Source: Chromatiales bacterium (GTDB taxonomy: Bacteria; Pseudomonadota; Gammaproteobacteria; Steroidobacterales; GCA-2729495). From it: a stretch of 64,000 nucleotides of DNA. Where the stretch lies: the NCBI GenBank assembly GCA_016789885.1, contig JAEUPZ010000034.1:1-64000 (forward strand), in the 5' to 3' direction. Each line of letters begins with the position of its first letter. Positions within the stretch are counted from its first letter, which is position 1. A program made the translations under genes and the position numbers. This document shows positions 1 to 11,156 of this stretch, piece after piece. The notes beneath the pieces are model-generated. The model ran no database searches. It saw only the letters and a list, made by a program, of their open reading frames with translations, and was not told where the DNA came from.

Positions 1-1
1 C

Positions 2-1192
<1,191 letters not shown>

Positions 1193-1224
1193 CAGTCCTG
1201 CGGGACACGTACAGAGGAACAGAC

Positions 1225-1539
1225 ATGGCCAAGAGTCAGAATATCCGCATCCGCCTGAAGGCGTTCGATCACCGCCTCATCGACAACTCCGCCAAGGAGA
1301 TCGTCGATACGGCCAAGCGCACCGGTGCGACGGTGCGCGGCCCGGTGCCCCTGCCTAGCAAGACCGAGCGGTTCACCGTGCTGATCTCCCCGCACGTCGA
1401 CAAGGACGCCCGGGACCAGTACCAGCTTCGTACCCACAAGCGGCTGATGGACATCGTCGAACCGACCGACAAGACGGTCGATGCGCTGATGAAGCTCGAG
1501 CTGCCGGCGGGCGTCGACGTCCAGATCAAGCTGAACTGA
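1225..1539 (+). CDS. rpsJ: 30S ribosomal protein S10
   Basis: S10 is a small-subunit head protein that also acts as NusE in antitermination complexes. The 104-residue product begins [20 protein letters not shown] and keeps the family core through the end. An AGAGGA Shine-Dalgarno sits about 7 nt before the ATG. In most gammaproteobacteria rplC follows within tens of bases; here a 365-nt gap intervenes, so rpsJ is grouped more closely with tuf than with the rest of the S10 operon. Confidence 0.97.
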   Translation: MAKSQNIRIRLKAFDHRLIDNSAKEIVDTAKRTGATVRGPVPLPSKTERFTVLISPHVDKDARDQYQLRTHKRLMDIVEPTDKTVDALMKLELPAGVDVQIKLN

Positions 1540-1572
1540 CCGCCGCCCGCAGCGCGCTGCCGCCCGGGAGGG

Positions 1573-1601
1573 TGTGCAAGCGCGCTGTGCGGTGGTATAG
1601 T
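1573..1601 (+). promoter_or_regulatory. Candidate extended -10 promoter for rplC and the ribosomal array
   Basis: TGGTATAGT at 1593-1601 is an extended -10 element (TG-N-TATAGT, five of six bases matching TATAAT). With a 17-nt spacer the -35 would be TGTGCA (1573-1578), a weak match, which is usual for extended -10 promoters. It lies about 300 nt before rplC, in a gap that most relatives lack. Function is inferred from sequence only. Confidence 0.5.
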
Positions 1602-1607
1602 TCGCGG

Positions 1608-1904
1608 CTCGCTCGATCCGCTGGTGGGTAGCCCCACACGGTTCGGGCGGTCCGGATACGGCGGATCACCATGCCGCGCAGTCCGGGCGAAGGGGTAGGC
1701 AGTCAGAAACCCTCGAGTTTCCAGCTGCTTAGGTTGAATAAAGCCAGCAGGGCAGTGTCTCGCCGCCAGCGTAACGCGGCACGGGGCAGAGCCAGGTGCC
1801 GCCGTATGGCGGTCCGGACGGCGAGTTTGAAGACAGGCGCCCTCCGCCGGGTGGCGGGCGGGTGCCGTTTGCTGCCCCTGACGGGGTAACGGGTTGTATC
1901 GGTT
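1608..1904 (+). promoter_or_regulatory. Structured untranslated leader between rpsJ and rplC
   Basis: No gene was recognised in the 1540-1904 gap, but the part after the candidate promoter is rich in hairpins. GATCCGC (1615-1621) pairs with GCGGATC (1661-1667) and encloses GTGGG-TAGC-CCCAC (1624-1637). GCAG/CTGC (1699-1702, 1725-1728) encloses GAAAC/GTTTC (1706-1710, 1717-1721). CCGCC-GTAT-GGCGG is at 1799-1812 and CCCC-TGAC-GGGG at 1875-1886, just before the rplC start. In E. coli, L4 (rplD) represses its operon through a leader upstream of rpsJ. A leader moved to after rpsJ could play that part here, which is inference. Confidence 0.45.
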
Positions 1905-2561
1905 ATGACCATAGGTCTCATCGGCAAGAAGTGCGGCATGACCCGGGTGTTCACGGACGACGGCGAGTCCGTGCCCGTGACGGTCATCGAGGCGCTCCCC
2001 AACCGGGTGACGCGGATCCGTTCCGTCGAGGCGGACGGCTATACCGCGCTGCAGGTAACGACCGGTTCGCGCAAGGTCAGCCGCCTGAACAAGGCGGATG
2101 CCGGCCAGTTCGCGAAGGTCGGCGTGGAGCCGGGCGAGGGCCTCTGGGAGTTCCGCGTGACCGCCGAAGAGGCTGCGGCCATCGAGCCCGGCAAGGCCCT
2201 GACGGTCGAGCTGTTCACGCCTGGCCAGATGGTCGACGTTCGTGGCACCACCATCGGCAAGGGCTACGCCGGCACGATCAAGCGCCACAGTTTCAATAGC
2301 CAGGACGCGACCCACGGCAACTCCGTGTCGCACCGCGCTCCCGGCTCGATCGGCCAGCGCCAGACGCCGGGTCGCGTGTTCAAGGGCAAGCGCATGTCCG
2401 GTCACATGGGCAACGTCACGCGCAGCGCGATCAACCTCCAGGTCGTCCGCGTCGATGCCGGGCGCAACCTGATCCTCGTCAAGGGCGCTGTGCCCGGGCA
2501 CGCCGGCGGCACGCTGGTCGTCAGGCCCGCGGTCAAGGTGCGCCGCAAGAAGGCGTCGTAA
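1905..2561 (+). CDS. rplC: 50S ribosomal protein L3
   Basis: L3 is a primary 23S rRNA-binding protein whose internal extension reaches the peptidyl-transferase centre. The 218-residue product has the family N-terminus ([14 protein letters not shown]) and the conserved loop with [18 protein letters not shown] near residues 129-147. The start is fixed by homology: no strong Shine-Dalgarno is visible, and a small GGGG hairpin ends 18 nt upstream. It is the first gene after the structured leader. Confidence 0.97.
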   Translation: MTIGLIGKKCGMTRVFTDDGESVPVTVIEALPNRVTRIRSVEADGYTALQVTTGSRKVSRLNKADAGQFAKVGVEPGEGLWEFRVTAEEAAAIEPGKALTVELFTPGQMVDVRGTTIGKGYAGTIKRHSFNSQDATHGNSVSHRAPGSIGQRQTPGRVFKGKRMSGHMGNVTRSAINLQVVRVDAGRNLILVKGAVPGHAGGTLVVRPAVKVRRKKAS

Positions 2562-2587
2562 CAGGTTTCAAGTTGGGTTCCACGGCG

Positions 2588-3190
2588 ATGAAGCTCTCAA
2601 TCCAGGGCGGCGGCAGCATCGAGGTGTCTGATGACGCCTTCGGTGCGCAGTTCAACGAGGCGCTGATCCATCAGGTCCTCACGGCCTACCGGGCTGGTGG
2701 CCGCGCTGGCACCAAGGCGCAGAAGACCCGCGCCGAGGTCAGTGGTGGTGGCAAGAAGCCCTGGAAGCAGAAGGGCAGCGGTCGGGCGCGTGCCGGTACC
2801 ACGCGCGGCCCGATCTGGGTCGGCGGTGGCCGGGCGTTCGCCGCCAAGCCCCGGGACTACGACCAGAAGGTCAACCGCAAGATGTATCGCGCCGCCATGC
2901 GTTCGGTCTTCTCCGAGCTGGTCCGGCAGGACCGCCTCGTCGTCGTCGACGCGCTCGAGCTGCCCCAGCCGCGCACCCGCGAGCTGGCGGTGCGGCTGCG
3001 CGAGTTCGGCCTTGGCCGCGTCCTGATCCTGGTCGACAAGCTGGCCGACAACCTGCGCCTTGCCGCGCGCAACATCCCCGGTGTCGCCGTCCTCGAGGCG
3101 CGCGAGGCCAACCCGCTGGCCCTCGTCCAGTTCGAGAAGGTGCTGGCCACGACCGGGGCCCTGAAGATCGTCGAGGAGCGCCTCGCATGA
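2588..3190 (+). CDS. rplD: 50S ribosomal protein L4
   Basis: L4 is an early-assembly 23S-binding protein and, in E. coli, the autogenous repressor of the S10 operon. The ATG at 2588 ([10 protein letters not shown]) aligns with the E. coli N-terminus. An in-frame TTG at 2573 would add five residues with no homology, so it was not used. The product is 200 residues. The conserved extended loop ([19 protein letters not shown]) is present around residues 54-72. Its stop overlaps rplW by four bases (ATGA), indicating translational coupling. Confidence 0.96.
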   Translation: MKLSIQGGGSIEVSDDAFGAQFNEALIHQVLTAYRAGGRAGTKAQKTRAEVSGGGKKPWKQKGSGRARAGTTRGPIWVGGGRAFAAKPRDYDQKVNRKMYRAAMRSVFSELVRQDRLVVVDALELPQPRTRELAVRLREFGLGRVLILVDKLADNLRLAARNIPGVAVLEAREANPLALVQFEKVLATTGALKIVEERLA

Positions 3191-3495
3191 CCGCGATTGC
3201 CGCCCGCGAGAAGCTCGCCACTGTCCTGCTCGGGCCGCACCTGTCGGAGAAGAGCAGCCGCGCGGCCGAGCAGAACAAGCAGTTCGTCTTCCGCGTCCGC
3301 ACCGACGCGGACAAGCTCCAGATCCGCCGCGCTGTCGAGCAGATGTTCGACGTCAAGGTCACCGCCGTCCGCGTCGTCAACTGCTTCGGCAAGGCCAAGC
3401 GGTTCGGTCGTACGCCGGGGGCCCGCCAGGACTGGAAGAAGGCTTACGTGACGCTGGCCGAGGGCCAGGACATCGACTTCCTCGGGGCCCAGTAA
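3187..3495 (+). CDS. rplW: 50S ribosomal protein L23
   Basis: L23 sits at the polypeptide exit and docks trigger factor and SRP. The 102-residue product has [11 protein letters not shown] near the N-terminus, [19 protein letters not shown] in the middle and the family ending around a Phe/Gly-rich loop. It starts in the ATGA overlap with rplD, so the two are probably translationally coupled. Confidence 0.96.
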   Translation: MTAIAAREKLATVLLGPHLSEKSSRAAEQNKQFVFRVRTDADKLQIRRAVEQMFDVKVTAVRVVNCFGKAKRFGRTPGARQDWKKAYVTLAEGQDIDFLGAQ

Positions 3496-3525
3496 GGCAC
3501 CCGAACGGAACGAGGCAGCACGACC

Positions 3526-4353
3526 ATGGCACTGCAACAGATGCGGCCGACCTCCCCGGGTCGCCGGTTCGTCGTCAAGGTGACTACCCCGGGCCTGCAC
3601 AAGGGCAAGCCCGAGTCGTCGCTGGTCACGCGGCTGAAGCGCGAGACCGGCCACAACAGCTACGGGCGCATCACGACGCGCCACAAGGGTGGTGGCCACA
3701 AGCGGCTGTACCGCATCATCGACTTCCGTCGCGACAAGGACTCGATCCCGGCCCGCGTCGAGCGGATCGAGTACGACCCGAACCGCAGCGCACACCTGGC
3801 GTTGCTGCTGTACGCCGACGGCGAGCGCCGCTACGTGATCGCCCCCAAGGGGCTGGCCGTCGGCGATACCGTGTCGTCCGGTCGCGACTCGGCCATCAAG
3901 ACCGGCAACGCCCTGCCGCTGCGGAACATCCCGGTGGGTACGCTGGTGCACGCCGTCGAGCTGAAGCCCGGCAAGGGCGCCCAGATCGCGCGCGCGGCCG
4001 GCGGCAGCGTGCAGGTGGTGGCCCGCGAAGGGGCCTACGCCACCCTGCGCCTGCGGTCCGGCGAGATGCGCAAGGTGCATGTCGAGTGCCGTGCCACGAT
4101 CGGCGAGGTCGGGCGCGAGGACCACAACCTGCGCAAGCTCGGCAAGGCCGGCGCGAAGCGCTGGCGCGGCATCCGGCCCACGGTTCGCGGTGTCGCCATG
4201 AACCCGGTCGATCACCCGCACGGCGGTGGCGAGGGCAAGACCTCGGGTGGCCGCCACCCGGTCACGCCGTGGGGCATCAAGACCAAGGGTTACAAGACCC
4301 GCAGCAACAAGCGCACCGACGGCATGATCGTGCGCCGGCGCAACAAGAAGTAG
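3526..4353 (+). CDS. rplB: 50S ribosomal protein L2
   Basis: L2 is a 23S-binding protein needed for subunit association and peptidyl transfer. The 275-residue product is typical in length. The C-terminal signature [17 protein letters not shown] is present near residues 225-241, including the conserved His close to the peptidyl-transferase centre. A GAGG element lies 10-14 nt upstream of the ATG. Confidence 0.97.
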   Translation: MALQQMRPTSPGRRFVVKVTTPGLHKGKPESSLVTRLKRETGHNSYGRITTRHKGGGHKRLYRIIDFRRDKDSIPARVERIEYDPNRSAHLALLLYADGERRYVIAPKGLAVGDTVSSGRDSAIKTGNALPLRNIPVGTLVHAVELKPGKGAQIARAAGGSVQVVAREGAYATLRLRSGEMRKVHVECRATIGEVGREDHNLRKLGKAGAKRWRGIRPTVRGVAMNPVDHPHGGGEGKTSGGRHPVTPWGIKTKGYKTRSNKRTDGMIVRRRNKK

Positions 4354-4445
4354 TCCCGGAAACAGGCCCGGATAAAGTCCCGGATACAGGCGAGTCGAAC
4401 CAGGCGCTGCCCGCGGGCAGCCCCCAAGCAGACACGAGGCAGACA

Positions 4446-4730
4446 GTGGCACGCTCAGTCAAGAAAGGTCCCTTCGTCGACCTGCATCTCGCCGCCAAGG
4501 TGCGTCAGGCAGTCGAGACGAACAATCGCCGCCCGATCAAGACCTGGTCGCGCCGGTCGATGATCCTGCCCGAGATGGTCGGCCTGACCATCGCGGTGCA
4601 CAACGGCCGCGACCACGTCCCGGTGCTGGTCACCGAGAACATGGTCGGCCACAAGCTCGGCGAGTTTGCCCTGACCCGCACGTTCAAGGGCCACTCGGGC
4701 GACCGCAAGACCAAGGAGGCGGGTGGCTGA
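4446..4730 (+). CDS. rpsS: 30S ribosomal protein S19
   Basis: S19 is a 30S head protein paired with S13. The GTG at 4446 gives [14 protein letters not shown] after the initiator, aligning with the E. coli N-terminus. A GAGG Shine-Dalgarno stands 6 nt before it. The product is 94 residues and keeps [20 protein letters not shown] and [16 protein letters not shown]. It lies 92 nt after rplB, a slightly long spacer without visible features. Confidence 0.96.
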   Translation: MARSVKKGPFVDLHLAAKVRQAVETNNRRPIKTWSRRSMILPEMVGLTIAVHNGRDHVPVLVTENMVGHKLGEFALTRTFKGHSGDRKTKEAGG

Positions 4731-4787
4731 GGCCTGACTGGGCCCCAGCGACCTTCCACCTAGCGTAGAGAACGACCAGGAACGCAT

Positions 4788-5132
4788 ATGCAGGTTTCCG
4801 CCACCCTCCGGTACGCCCGGATCTCGCCGCAGAAGTGCCGGCTCGTCGCCGACCTGATCCGCGGCAAGTCGGTCGCCAACGCGCTGCAGATCCTCCAGTT
4901 CACGCCGAAGAAGGGCGCGAAGCTGATCAAGAAGGTGCTCGAGTCGGCAGTGGCCAACGCCGAGCACAACAACGCGGCGGACATCGACGAGCTCAAGGTC
5001 GAGACGGTGTTCGTCAACGAGGCGCCGCGCATGCGGCGTTTCAAGGCCTCCGCCAAGGGTCGGGCTTCGCCCCGCCGCAAGCGGAGCAGTCACATCACCG
5101 TGAAGGTGGCCGACGGCCGCGCGGCCGGCTGA
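4788..5132 (+). CDS. rplV: 50S ribosomal protein L22
   Basis: L22 lines the exit tunnel and contacts all 23S domains. The 114-residue product shows [19 protein letters not shown] near the N-terminus and the beta-hairpin loop that reaches the tunnel ([19 protein letters not shown]) near residues 82-100. An AGGA sits about 8 nt upstream of the ATG. Confidence 0.96.
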   Translation: MQVSATLRYARISPQKCRLVADLIRGKSVANALQILQFTPKKGAKLIKKVLESAVANAEHNNAADIDELKVETVFVNEAPRMRRFKASAKGRASPRRKRSSHITVKVADGRAAG

Positions 5133-5157
5133 GCGCCCAGGACACAGGACGAAGGCA

Positions 5158-5838
5158 ATGGGTCAGAAGGTAAACCCCGTTGGCATCCGGCTCGGGATCT
5201 CCCGTGACTGGGCGTCGAAGTGGTATGCGGACTCGAAGACGTTTCCCGAGTACGTGGAGACCGACTTCCGCATCCGCGAGTTCCTGAAGCGCAAGCTCAA
5301 GGACGCGTCGGTCGGCAAGATCCAGATCGAGCGCCCGGCGCGCAAGGCGCACATCACCGTTCACACCGCCCGCCCCGGCGTCGTGATCGGCAAGAAGGGC
5401 GAGGACATCGAGAAGCTGCGCGACAGCGTGGCCCGGCTGCTGAAGATGCCGCTGGGCGACGTGCGCATCAACATCTCCGAGATCCGCAAGCCCGAGCTCG
5501 ACGCACTGCTCGTAGCCGAGGGCATTGCCCAGCAGCTCGAGCGCCGCGTCATGTTCCGTCGCGCCATGAAGCGCGCGGTCACCAACACCATGCGGCTCGG
5601 TGCCCAGGGCATCAAGGTGCAGGTCGCCGGCCGCCTGAACGGTGCCGAGATCGCCCGCACCGAGTGGTACCGCGAGGGTCGCGTGCCGCTGCACACCTTC
5701 CGGGCCGACATCGACTACGGCCTGGCCGAGGCACGGACCACCTACGGCGTCATCGGCGTCAAGGTGTGGATCTGCCGCGGCGAGATCTTCGATCACCAGG
5801 AGGCTGCGGCCGAGGAAGCCGCGCCGGCTGCCCGCTGA
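5158..5838 (+). CDS. rpsC: 30S ribosomal protein S3
   Basis: S3 forms part of the mRNA entry site and its helicase. The 226-residue product starts [14 protein letters not shown]. It has a type II KH domain with the [14 protein letters not shown] loop near residues 74-87, and the conserved [20 protein letters not shown] segment in the C-terminal half. The tail is short and Ala/Glu-rich. Confidence 0.97.
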   Translation: MGQKVNPVGIRLGISRDWASKWYADSKTFPEYVETDFRIREFLKRKLKDASVGKIQIERPARKAHITVHTARPGVVIGKKGEDIEKLRDSVARLLKMPLGDVRINISEIRKPELDALLVAEGIAQQLERRVMFRRAMKRAVTNTMRLGAQGIKVQVAGRLNGAEIARTEWYREGRVPLHTFRADIDYGLAEARTTYGVIGVKVWICRGEIFDHQEAAAEEAAPAAR

Positions 5839-5850
5839 GGTATCTGAGTC

Positions 5851-6264
5851 ATGATGCAGCCAAAGCGGACCAAGTTCCGCAAGCAGTTCAAGGGCCGTAA
5901 CCGCGGTCTTTCCCAGCGTGGCAACACGGTGGCGTTCGGCGAGTTCGGCCTGAAGGCCGTCGATCGCTGCCGCCTCACGGCCCGCCAGATCGAGGCGGCC
6001 CGCCGGGCCATGACCCGGTACGTGAAGCGCGGCGGCAAGGTGTGGATCCGCGTGTTCCCCGACAAGCCGATCACGGCGAAGCCCCTCGAGGTCCGGCAGG
6101 GCAGCGGCAAGGGCAACGTCGAGTTCTACGTGGCCCTCGTGCAGCCCGGCCGCATCCTCTACGAGATGGAGGGCGTCACCGAGGAGATCGCGCGGGAGGC
6201 GTTCCGGCTGGCAGCGGCGAAGCTGCCCGTTGCCACGACTTTCGTCAGCCGGCAGGTGGTCTGA
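5851..6264 (+). CDS. rplP: 50S ribosomal protein L16
   Basis: L16 organises the A-site region of 23S rRNA. The 137-residue product begins [20 protein letters not shown], matching the E. coli length from the first of two adjacent ATGs. The [20 protein letters not shown] segment is present near residues 89-108. It starts 12 nt after rpsC and ends 2 nt before rpmC. Confidence 0.97.
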   Translation: MMQPKRTKFRKQFKGRNRGLSQRGNTVAFGEFGLKAVDRCRLTARQIEAARRAMTRYVKRGGKVWIRVFPDKPITAKPLEVRQGSGKGNVEFYVALVQPGRILYEMEGVTEEIAREAFRLAAAKLPVATTFVSRQVV

Positions 6265-6266
6265 CC

Positions 6267-6476
6267 ATGAGTGACGTAACCAAGGCCAAGGATCTGCGGC
6301 AGAAGTCCGACAAGGAGCTCGCCGACGAGTTGCTCAACCTGCGCAAGGAGCAGTTCAACCTGCGCATGCAGCGGGCCACGGGCCAGCTCGGCCGTCCGGA
6401 CCAGTTCCACAAGGTCCGGCGCACGATCGCCCAGGTGAAGACGATCCTCGCGGAGCGGGCGGCCAGCAAGGCCTGA
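6267..6476 (+). CDS. rpmC: 50S ribosomal protein L29
   Basis: L29 is a small helical hairpin protein near the tunnel exit beside L23. The 69-residue product has the family core [20 protein letters not shown] and the closing TIAQVKTIL helix. The ATG lies 2 nt after the rplP stop, so coupling is likely. Confidence 0.95.
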   Translation: MSDVTKAKDLRQKSDKELADELLNLRKEQFNLRMQRATGQLGRPDQFHKVRRTIAQVKTILAERAASKA

Positions 6477-6513
6477 GTCCGCCAGAACGAGCCCGGATGC
6501 CACGGAGCCAGAC

Positions 6514-6774
6514 ATGACCGAGACCAACCAACGCACGCTGACCGGCACCGTCGTCAGCAACAAGATGGACAAGACGATCGCCGTGGTCGTCGAGCGCCTC
6601 GTCAAGCACCCGCAGTACGGCAAGTACGTGCGTCGCTCGACGAAGCTGCTCGCCCACGACGAGGCCAACGCGTGCCAGGAAGGCGATGTCGTTGCCATCG
6701 CCGAGAGCCGCCCGCTGTCCAAGCGCAAGGCGTGGCGGCTGGTGGAAATCGTCAAGCGGGCCGGCGGCGCCTGA
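6514..6774 (+). CDS. rpsQ: 30S ribosomal protein S17
   Basis: S17 is a primary 16S-binding OB-fold protein. The 86-residue product has [20 protein letters not shown] and [20 protein letters not shown], then the [14 protein letters not shown] ending typical of the family. A CCACGGAGCC stretch upstream offers GGAG as Shine-Dalgarno, 8 nt before the ATG. Confidence 0.96.
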   Translation: MTETNQRTLTGTVVSNKMDKTIAVVVERLVKHPQYGKYVRRSTKLLAHDEANACQEGDVVAIAESRPLSKRKAWRLVEIVKRAGGA

Positions 6775-6808
6775 CCGTCGCGGCAAGACCCTCTAAGGAA
6801 GGCTGACC

Positions 6809-7177
6809 ATGATCCAGATGCAGACGACCCTGGTGGCTGCTGACAACAGCGGTGCGCGCCAGCTGATGTGCATCAAGGTGCTCGGGGGCTCCAAGCGTCG
6901 CTATGCGACGGTTGGTGACGTCATCAAGGTGAGCATCAAGGACGCCATTCCCCGCGGCCGCGTCAAGAAGGGCGAGGTCTACAACGCCGTCGTCGTGCGC
7001 ACCCGCAAGGGCGTCCGCCGCCCCGACGGCTCGGTGATCCGCTTCGACGGCAACGCGGCCGTACTGCTGAACAACAAGCTGGAGCCCATCGGCACCCGCA
7101 TCTTCGGGCCCGTGACCCGCGAGCTGCGTAACGAGAGCTTCATGAAGATCATTTCGCTCGCGCCGGAGGTGCTCTGA
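6809..7177 (+). CDS. rplN: 50S ribosomal protein L14
   Basis: L14 lies at the subunit interface and contacts 16S helix 14. At 122 residues it matches the family exactly. It begins [20 protein letters not shown] and ends with the conserved [19 protein letters not shown]. It opens what is the spc operon in E. coli; no separate promoter is obvious in the 34-nt spacer, so it is probably transcribed with the genes upstream. Confidence 0.97.
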   Translation: MIQMQTTLVAADNSGARQLMCIKVLGGSKRRYATVGDVIKVSIKDAIPRGRVKKGEVYNAVVVRTRKGVRRPDGSVIRFDGNAAVLLNNKLEPIGTRIFGPVTRELRNESFMKIISLAPEVL

Positions 7178-7218
7178 CACCGGTCCCGAGGGGACAGGGT
7201 GCACAGGGCGTACGCACG

Positions 7219-7536
7219 ATGAAACGCATCAGAAAAGGCGACCAGGTCATTGTCATCACCGGCAAGTACAAGGGCCGGCGCGGTACCGTGACCCGGGTGC
7301 TGGCCGACGGCCATGTCGTCGTCGAGAACATCAACGTGGTCAAGCGGCACACGCGGCCGAATCCGGCCAAGGGCGTGCAGGGCGGCATTGTCGAGAAGGA
7401 GATGCCGATCGACCCCTCGAACGTGATGCTCTTCAACCCGGCCACCGAGAAGGGCGACCGGGTGGGGTTCCGCACGCTCGACGACGGCCGCAAGGTCCGC
7501 TTCTTCAAGTCAAACAACGAGGTGATCGACGTCTGA
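7219..7536 (+). CDS. rplX: 50S ribosomal protein L24
   Basis: L24 is an assembly initiator with a KOW domain at residues 5-32 ([20 protein letters not shown]). The 105-residue length is normal. The segment [18 protein letters not shown] is conserved. In E. coli the leader between rplN and rplX region is the S8 repression target; no clear S8-like helix was identified here by eye. Confidence 0.96.
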   Translation: MKRIRKGDQVIVITGKYKGRRGTVTRVLADGHVVVENINVVKRHTRPNPAKGVQGGIVEKEMPIDPSNVMLFNPATEKGDRVGFRTLDDGRKVRFFKSNNEVIDV

Positions 7537-7591
7537 CGCTCCGCGGGAGCGACGGCGCCGGTTCCACAGGGGCCCAAACGGGATACCAGAG

Positions 7592-8158
7592 ATGGCCAGG
7601 CTCAAGGATTACTACCACCAGACGATCGTGCCGAAGCTGCGTGAGCAGCTGGGCATCAGCAACGTCATGGAGGTGCCGCGGATCACGAAGATCACGCTCA
7701 ACATGGGCGTCGGCGAGACCGTGAACGACAAGAAGGTCATCGAGAAGGCCGTGGCCGACATGACCGCCATCGCCGGCCAGAAGCCGGTCGTGACGCTGGC
7801 GCGCAAGTCGATCGCCACCTTCAAGATCCGCGAGGGTTACCCCGTGGGCTGCAAGGTGACGCTGCGGCGCGAGCGCATGTACGAGTTCCTCGACCGCCTG
7901 ATCAGCATCGCAGTGCCGCGCGTCCGCGACTTCCGCGGGCTGAACCCCCGGTCGTTCGACGGCCGTGGCAACTACAGCATGGGCGTGCAGGAACAGATCA
8001 TTTTCCCCGAGATCGATTACGACAAGATCGACACGATCCGCGGCCTCGACATCGTGATCACGACCAGCGCGGGCACCGACGAGCGTGGGCGCGCGCTGCT
8101 CGAGGCTTTCAATTTCCCGTTCCGGCAGCTGGGCGGCCAGTCGGCCCGCCGGCAGTAA
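7592..8158 (+). CDS. rplE: 50S ribosomal protein L5
   Basis: L5 binds 5S rRNA and contacts P-site tRNA. The 188-residue product is a little longer than the 179 residues of E. coli, mainly through a short Gln/Arg C-terminal tail. Conserved blocks include [15 protein letters not shown] and the central [20 protein letters not shown]. The family's C-terminal block with [20 protein letters not shown] is intact. Confidence 0.97.
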   Translation: MARLKDYYHQTIVPKLREQLGISNVMEVPRITKITLNMGVGETVNDKKVIEKAVADMTAIAGQKPVVTLARKSIATFKIREGYPVGCKVTLRRERMYEFLDRLISIAVPRVRDFRGLNPRSFDGRGNYSMGVQEQIIFPEIDYDKIDTIRGLDIVITTSAGTDERGRALLEAFNFPFRQLGGQSARRQ

Positions 8159-8169
8159 GGACACCGAAG

Positions 8170-8475
8170 ATGGCGAAGAAGTCGATGATCCTGCGGGACG
8201 AGAAGCGGTCCCGTCTGGCCCAGAAGTACGCGAAGAAGCGCGCCGAGCTCAAGCGCATCATCGCCAGCCCGAAGTCCAGCGCGGGCGAGCGCATGGCTGC
8301 CCAGGCCAAGCTGCAGTCGCTGCCGCGTGACTCGAGCCCGAGCCGGGGCCGCAACCGCTGTGCCATCACTGGCCGCCCGAAGGGCGTGTACCGGAAGTTC
8401 GGCCTCGGGCGCACGAAGCTGCGTGAGCAGACGCTGGCCGGGAACATTCCCGGTTTCGGCAAGGCGAGCTGGTAG
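8170..8475 (+). CDS. rpsN: 30S ribosomal protein S14 (zinc-independent form)
   Basis: S14 is a 30S head protein. The 101-residue product is the long form without the two CxxC zinc motifs; instead it has [20 protein letters not shown] near residues 60-79. It starts 11 nt after rplE. Confidence 0.96.
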   Translation: MAKKSMILRDEKRSRLAQKYAKKRAELKRIIASPKSSAGERMAAQAKLQSLPRDSSPSRGRNRCAITGRPKGVYRKFGLGRTKLREQTLAGNIPGFGKASW

Positions 8476-8496
8476 AGCGAGGGAGAGAGCGTACCC

Positions 8497-8895
8497 ATGA
8501 GTTTCACGGATCCGATCGCGGACATGCTGACCCGCATCAGGAACGGCCAGAAGGTCGGCCTGAAGGACGTCACCATGCCTGCCTCCCGCCAGAAAGAGGC
8601 CATCGCCCGCGTGCTGCGCGACGAGGGGTACATCGGCGACTTCTCGGTTCAGGACGTCGGCGGCAACAAGCGCGAGCTGGCCATCGAGCTCAAGTACTTC
8701 GAAGGCCGCCCGGTCATCGACGAGATACGCCGCGTCAGCCGGTCTGGCCTGCGCATCTACCGTCGCAAGGACCAGATTCCGCGCATCAAGGGCGGGCTCG
8801 GCATCGCGATCGTCTCGACGCCGGTCGGCGTGATGAGCGACCGTGACGCCCGGGCCAAGGGCCACGGCGGCGAAGTCATCTGCATCGTGTCGTAA
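8497..8895 (+). CDS. rpsH: 30S ribosomal protein S8
   Basis: S8 is a central-domain 16S-binding protein and, in E. coli, the spc-operon repressor. The 132-residue product begins [20 protein letters not shown] and ends with [20 protein letters not shown] and the typical GGEVICIVS finish. A GAGGGAGAG stretch 10 nt upstream is a good Shine-Dalgarno. Confidence 0.96.
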   Translation: MSFTDPIADMLTRIRNGQKVGLKDVTMPASRQKEAIARVLRDEGYIGDFSVQDVGGNKRELAIELKYFEGRPVIDEIRRVSRSGLRIYRRKDQIPRIKGGLGIAIVSTPVGVMSDRDARAKGHGGEVICIVS

Positions 8896-8914
8896 CGAAA
8901 CCGGAATCACGACG

Positions 8915-9448
8915 ATGTCTCGAGTTGCACGAAAGCCAGTACCGCTGCCGAAGGGTGTCGAGATCACCCAGACGGCTGGCGTACTGCGCGTCAAGGGCCC
9001 GAAGGGCGACCTGCAGGCCGCCATGCCGGCCGAGGTCCAGGTGTCCGTCGCCGACGGGCAGGCCCAGGTCGCCGCCATGTCGGCCGCCAAGAAGGCCAGG
9101 GCCGTCGCCGGCACGACGCGGGCACTGCTGAACAACATGGTCACGGGCGTGACCGCCGGTTTCGAGCGGAAGCTCGAGCTGGTGGGCGTCGGCTACCGGG
9201 CGCAGGCCCAGGGCAAGAAGCTCAACCTGACGCTGGGCTTCTCGCACCCCGTGGCCTACTCGGTGCCCGATGGCATCACCGTCGATACGCCGAGCCAGAC
9301 CGAGATCATCATCCGGGGCAGCGACAAGCAGAAGGTCGGCCAGGTGGCTGCGGACATCCGCTCCTACCGGCCGCCGGAGCCCTACAAGGGCAAGGGCGTG
9401 CGTTACTCCACCGAGCGGGTCGTGCTGAAGGAGGCCAAGAAGAAGTAA
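8915..9448 (+). CDS. rplF: 50S ribosomal protein L6
   Basis: L6 binds 23S near the sarcin-ricin loop. The ATG at 8915 ([17 protein letters not shown]) matches family N-termini; a longer frame reading back into rpsH has no homology. The 177-residue product carries the second-domain signature [17 protein letters not shown] near residues 151-167. Confidence 0.96.
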   Translation: MSRVARKPVPLPKGVEITQTAGVLRVKGPKGDLQAAMPAEVQVSVADGQAQVAAMSAAKKARAVAGTTRALLNNMVTGVTAGFERKLELVGVGYRAQAQGKKLNLTLGFSHPVAYSVPDGITVDTPSQTEIIIRGSDKQKVGQVAADIRSYRPPEPYKGKGVRYSTERVVLKEAKKK

Positions 9449-9505
9449 CGGGTTCTCCGGGCAGGCCCCCGCGGGCTGCCGCCGGACCCGGCTTCGAAGG
9501 CGCTT

Positions 9506-9859
9506 ATGGACAAGAAGACGAGCAGACTGCGGCGTGCACGCCGCACCCGGGCGCGGATCCGCGAGCTGGCCATGGCCCGGCTCACGGTGCACCGTACGCC
9601 GCGGCACATCTATGCCCAGGTCATCGCGGCCGATGGCGGCACCGTCATCGCCGCTGCGTCGACCGTCGAGGCCGACGTACGCAAGGCCCTCGAGGGCACT
9701 GGCAACGTTGCCGCTGCCGCCATGGTCGGGCGCACCATCGCCGAGAAGGCGAAGGCCGCCGGCGTGACCCGCGTCGCCTTCGACCGGTCCGGCTTCAAGT
9801 ACCACGGCCGGGTCAAGGCCCTTGCCGATGCCGCCCGGGAAACCGGGCTCGAGTTCTGA
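9506..9859 (+). CDS. rplR: 50S ribosomal protein L18
   Basis: L18 carries 5S rRNA into the large subunit with L5. The 117-residue product begins [20 protein letters not shown] and ends with [20 protein letters not shown] and the family REXGLEF finish. The 57-nt spacer to rplF contains GC-rich repeats only. Confidence 0.96.
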   Translation: MDKKTSRLRRARRTRARIRELAMARLTVHRTPRHIYAQVIAADGGTVIAAASTVEADVRKALEGTGNVAAAAMVGRTIAEKAKAAGVTRVAFDRSGFKYHGRVKALADAARETGLEF

Positions 9860-9906
9860 GCGGCCTGTAGCCGCCCGGGCAGCACAAAAAGACTGGAGTT
9901 CAGATC

Positions 9907-10431
9907 TTGGCGCGCAGACAGGACAACATGGCAGCGGACCGCTCGGGTGATTCCGACGAGTACATGGAGAAGCTCGTCGCGGTGAACCGCGTGGCGAAGG
10001 TCGTCAAGGGCGGCCGGCAGTTCGGCTTCACGGCGCTGACCGTCGTGGGTGACGGCAAGGGTCGCGTGGGCTTCGGCTACGGCAAGGCCCGCGAGGTTCC
10101 CGCTGCCATCCAGAAGGCCATGCAGCAGGCCCGCAAGAACGTGAAGCAGGTGCCGCTGAACAAGGACACCCTGCACTACGCGCATGCGGGCAGCCACGGT
10201 TCCACCCGTGTCTACATGCAGCCCGCCTCCGACGGTACGGGCATCATCGCCGGCGGCGCCATGCGCGCCGTGTTCGAGTGCGCGGGCGTCCGCAACGTCC
10301 TCGCCAAGAGCTACGGGTCGCGCAACCCGATCAACGTCGTCCGCGCCACGATGAACGCGCTGGGCGACATCCGTTCGCCCGAGGCGATCGCCGCGAAGCG
10401 CGGCAAGTCCGTGGCGGATCTGACGGGCTGA
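9907..10431 (+). CDS. rpsE: 30S ribosomal protein S5
   Basis: S5 lies at the mRNA entry side of the 30S and affects decoding accuracy. The TTG at 9907 is the likely start because GGAG (9895-9898) stands 8 nt before it. The next ATG, at 9928, is 29 nt from that site. This gives 174 residues, slightly longer at the N-terminus than E. coli. The dsRBD-like block [20 protein letters not shown] and the loop [19 protein letters not shown] are present. Confidence 0.95.
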   Translation: MARRQDNMAADRSGDSDEYMEKLVAVNRVAKVVKGGRQFGFTALTVVGDGKGRVGFGYGKAREVPAAIQKAMQQARKNVKQVPLNKDTLHYAHAGSHGSTRVYMQPASDGTGIIAGGAMRAVFECAGVRNVLAKSYGSRNPINVVRATMNALGDIRSPEAIAAKRGKSVADLTG

Positions 10432-10462
10432 GCCGCCCGTCGCTGACCAGGCAAAGTTGAAC

Positions 10463-10663
10463 ATGGCCACACAGAACACTGGCAAGAAGCTGCGGGTCAC
10501 GCTGGTGCGCAGCGCCTTCGGGCGCATCAAGGCGCACAAGGCCTGCGTCACGGGTCTCGGCCTGCGCCGCATGCACCACACGGTCGAGGTGGCTGACACC
10601 CCCGAGAACCGCGGCATGATCAACCGCGTCGCCTACATGCTGCGCGTCGAGGAAGCGGCCTGA
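10463..10663 (+). CDS. rpmD: 50S ribosomal protein L30
   Basis: L30 is a small, non-essential-in-some-species large-subunit protein. The 66-residue product includes [20 protein letters not shown] and [20 protein letters not shown]. An in-frame TTG six bases upstream exists, but the ATG at 10463 fits the family N-terminus better. Confidence 0.94.
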   Translation: MATQNTGKKLRVTLVRSAFGRIKAHKACVTGLGLRRMHHTVEVADTPENRGMINRVAYMLRVEEAA

Positions 10664-10689
10664 CGGTCGCGCCCGCGGAAAGGTAAGTC

Positions 10690-11121
10690 ATGATGAAACT
10701 GAACACGCTCAAGCCGGGATCGCGCAAGGCACCCAAGCGGGTCGGGCGCGGCAGCTCGGCCGGCCAGGGCAAGACCTGCGGCCGCGGCCACAAGGGCCAG
10801 CGCGCCCGGGCCGGCGGCTATCACAAGGTGGGCTTCGAGGGCGGCCAGATGCCGCTGCAGCGCCGCCTGCCCAAGATCGGCTTCACCTCGCACAAGCAGT
10901 CCGAGACGGCCGAAGTCCGCCTCCATGAGCTGGTCGTGCCGAAGACCGACGTCGTCGACCTCGAGGTCCTGAAGGCCGCCGGCGTAGTGCCGCGCCGCGC
11001 CGAGCGGGCCCGCATCATCGCCTCCGGCAAGATCACGAAGGCCGTCAAGGTCCGTGGCATGAAGGTCACCCCGGGTGCCCGGCAGGCCATCGAGGCCGCT
11101 GGTGGCAGCGTCGAAGACTGA
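10690..11121 (+). CDS. rplO: 50S ribosomal protein L15
   Basis: L15 is a late-assembly 23S protein with a long basic N-terminal extension. The 143-residue product has [18 protein letters not shown], then [20 protein letters not shown], and ends with [16 protein letters not shown]. Two adjacent ATGs (10690, 10693) are possible starts; an AAAGG element precedes the first. Confidence 0.96.
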   Translation: MMKLNTLKPGSRKAPKRVGRGSSAGQGKTCGRGHKGQRARAGGYHKVGFEGGQMPLQRRLPKIGFTSHKQSETAEVRLHELVVPKTDVVDLEVLKAAGVVPRRAERARIIASGKITKAVKVRGMKVTPGARQAIEAAGGSVED

Positions 11122-11156
11122 CCGGCACAGGCCCAGGTACCGGACCGTAAACCCCC

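Noticed and set aside
1193-1224. An E. coli-style S10 leader upstream of rpsJ
   Set aside because: Only 32 nt separate tuf and rpsJ, too short for such a leader, and no hairpin was seen.
2857-4452. Long open frame antisense to L4, L23 and L2
   Set aside because: High GC leaves long shadow frames. Its residue mix (Arg, Ala, Gly, His) is that of antisense reading, and the plus-strand genes are certain.
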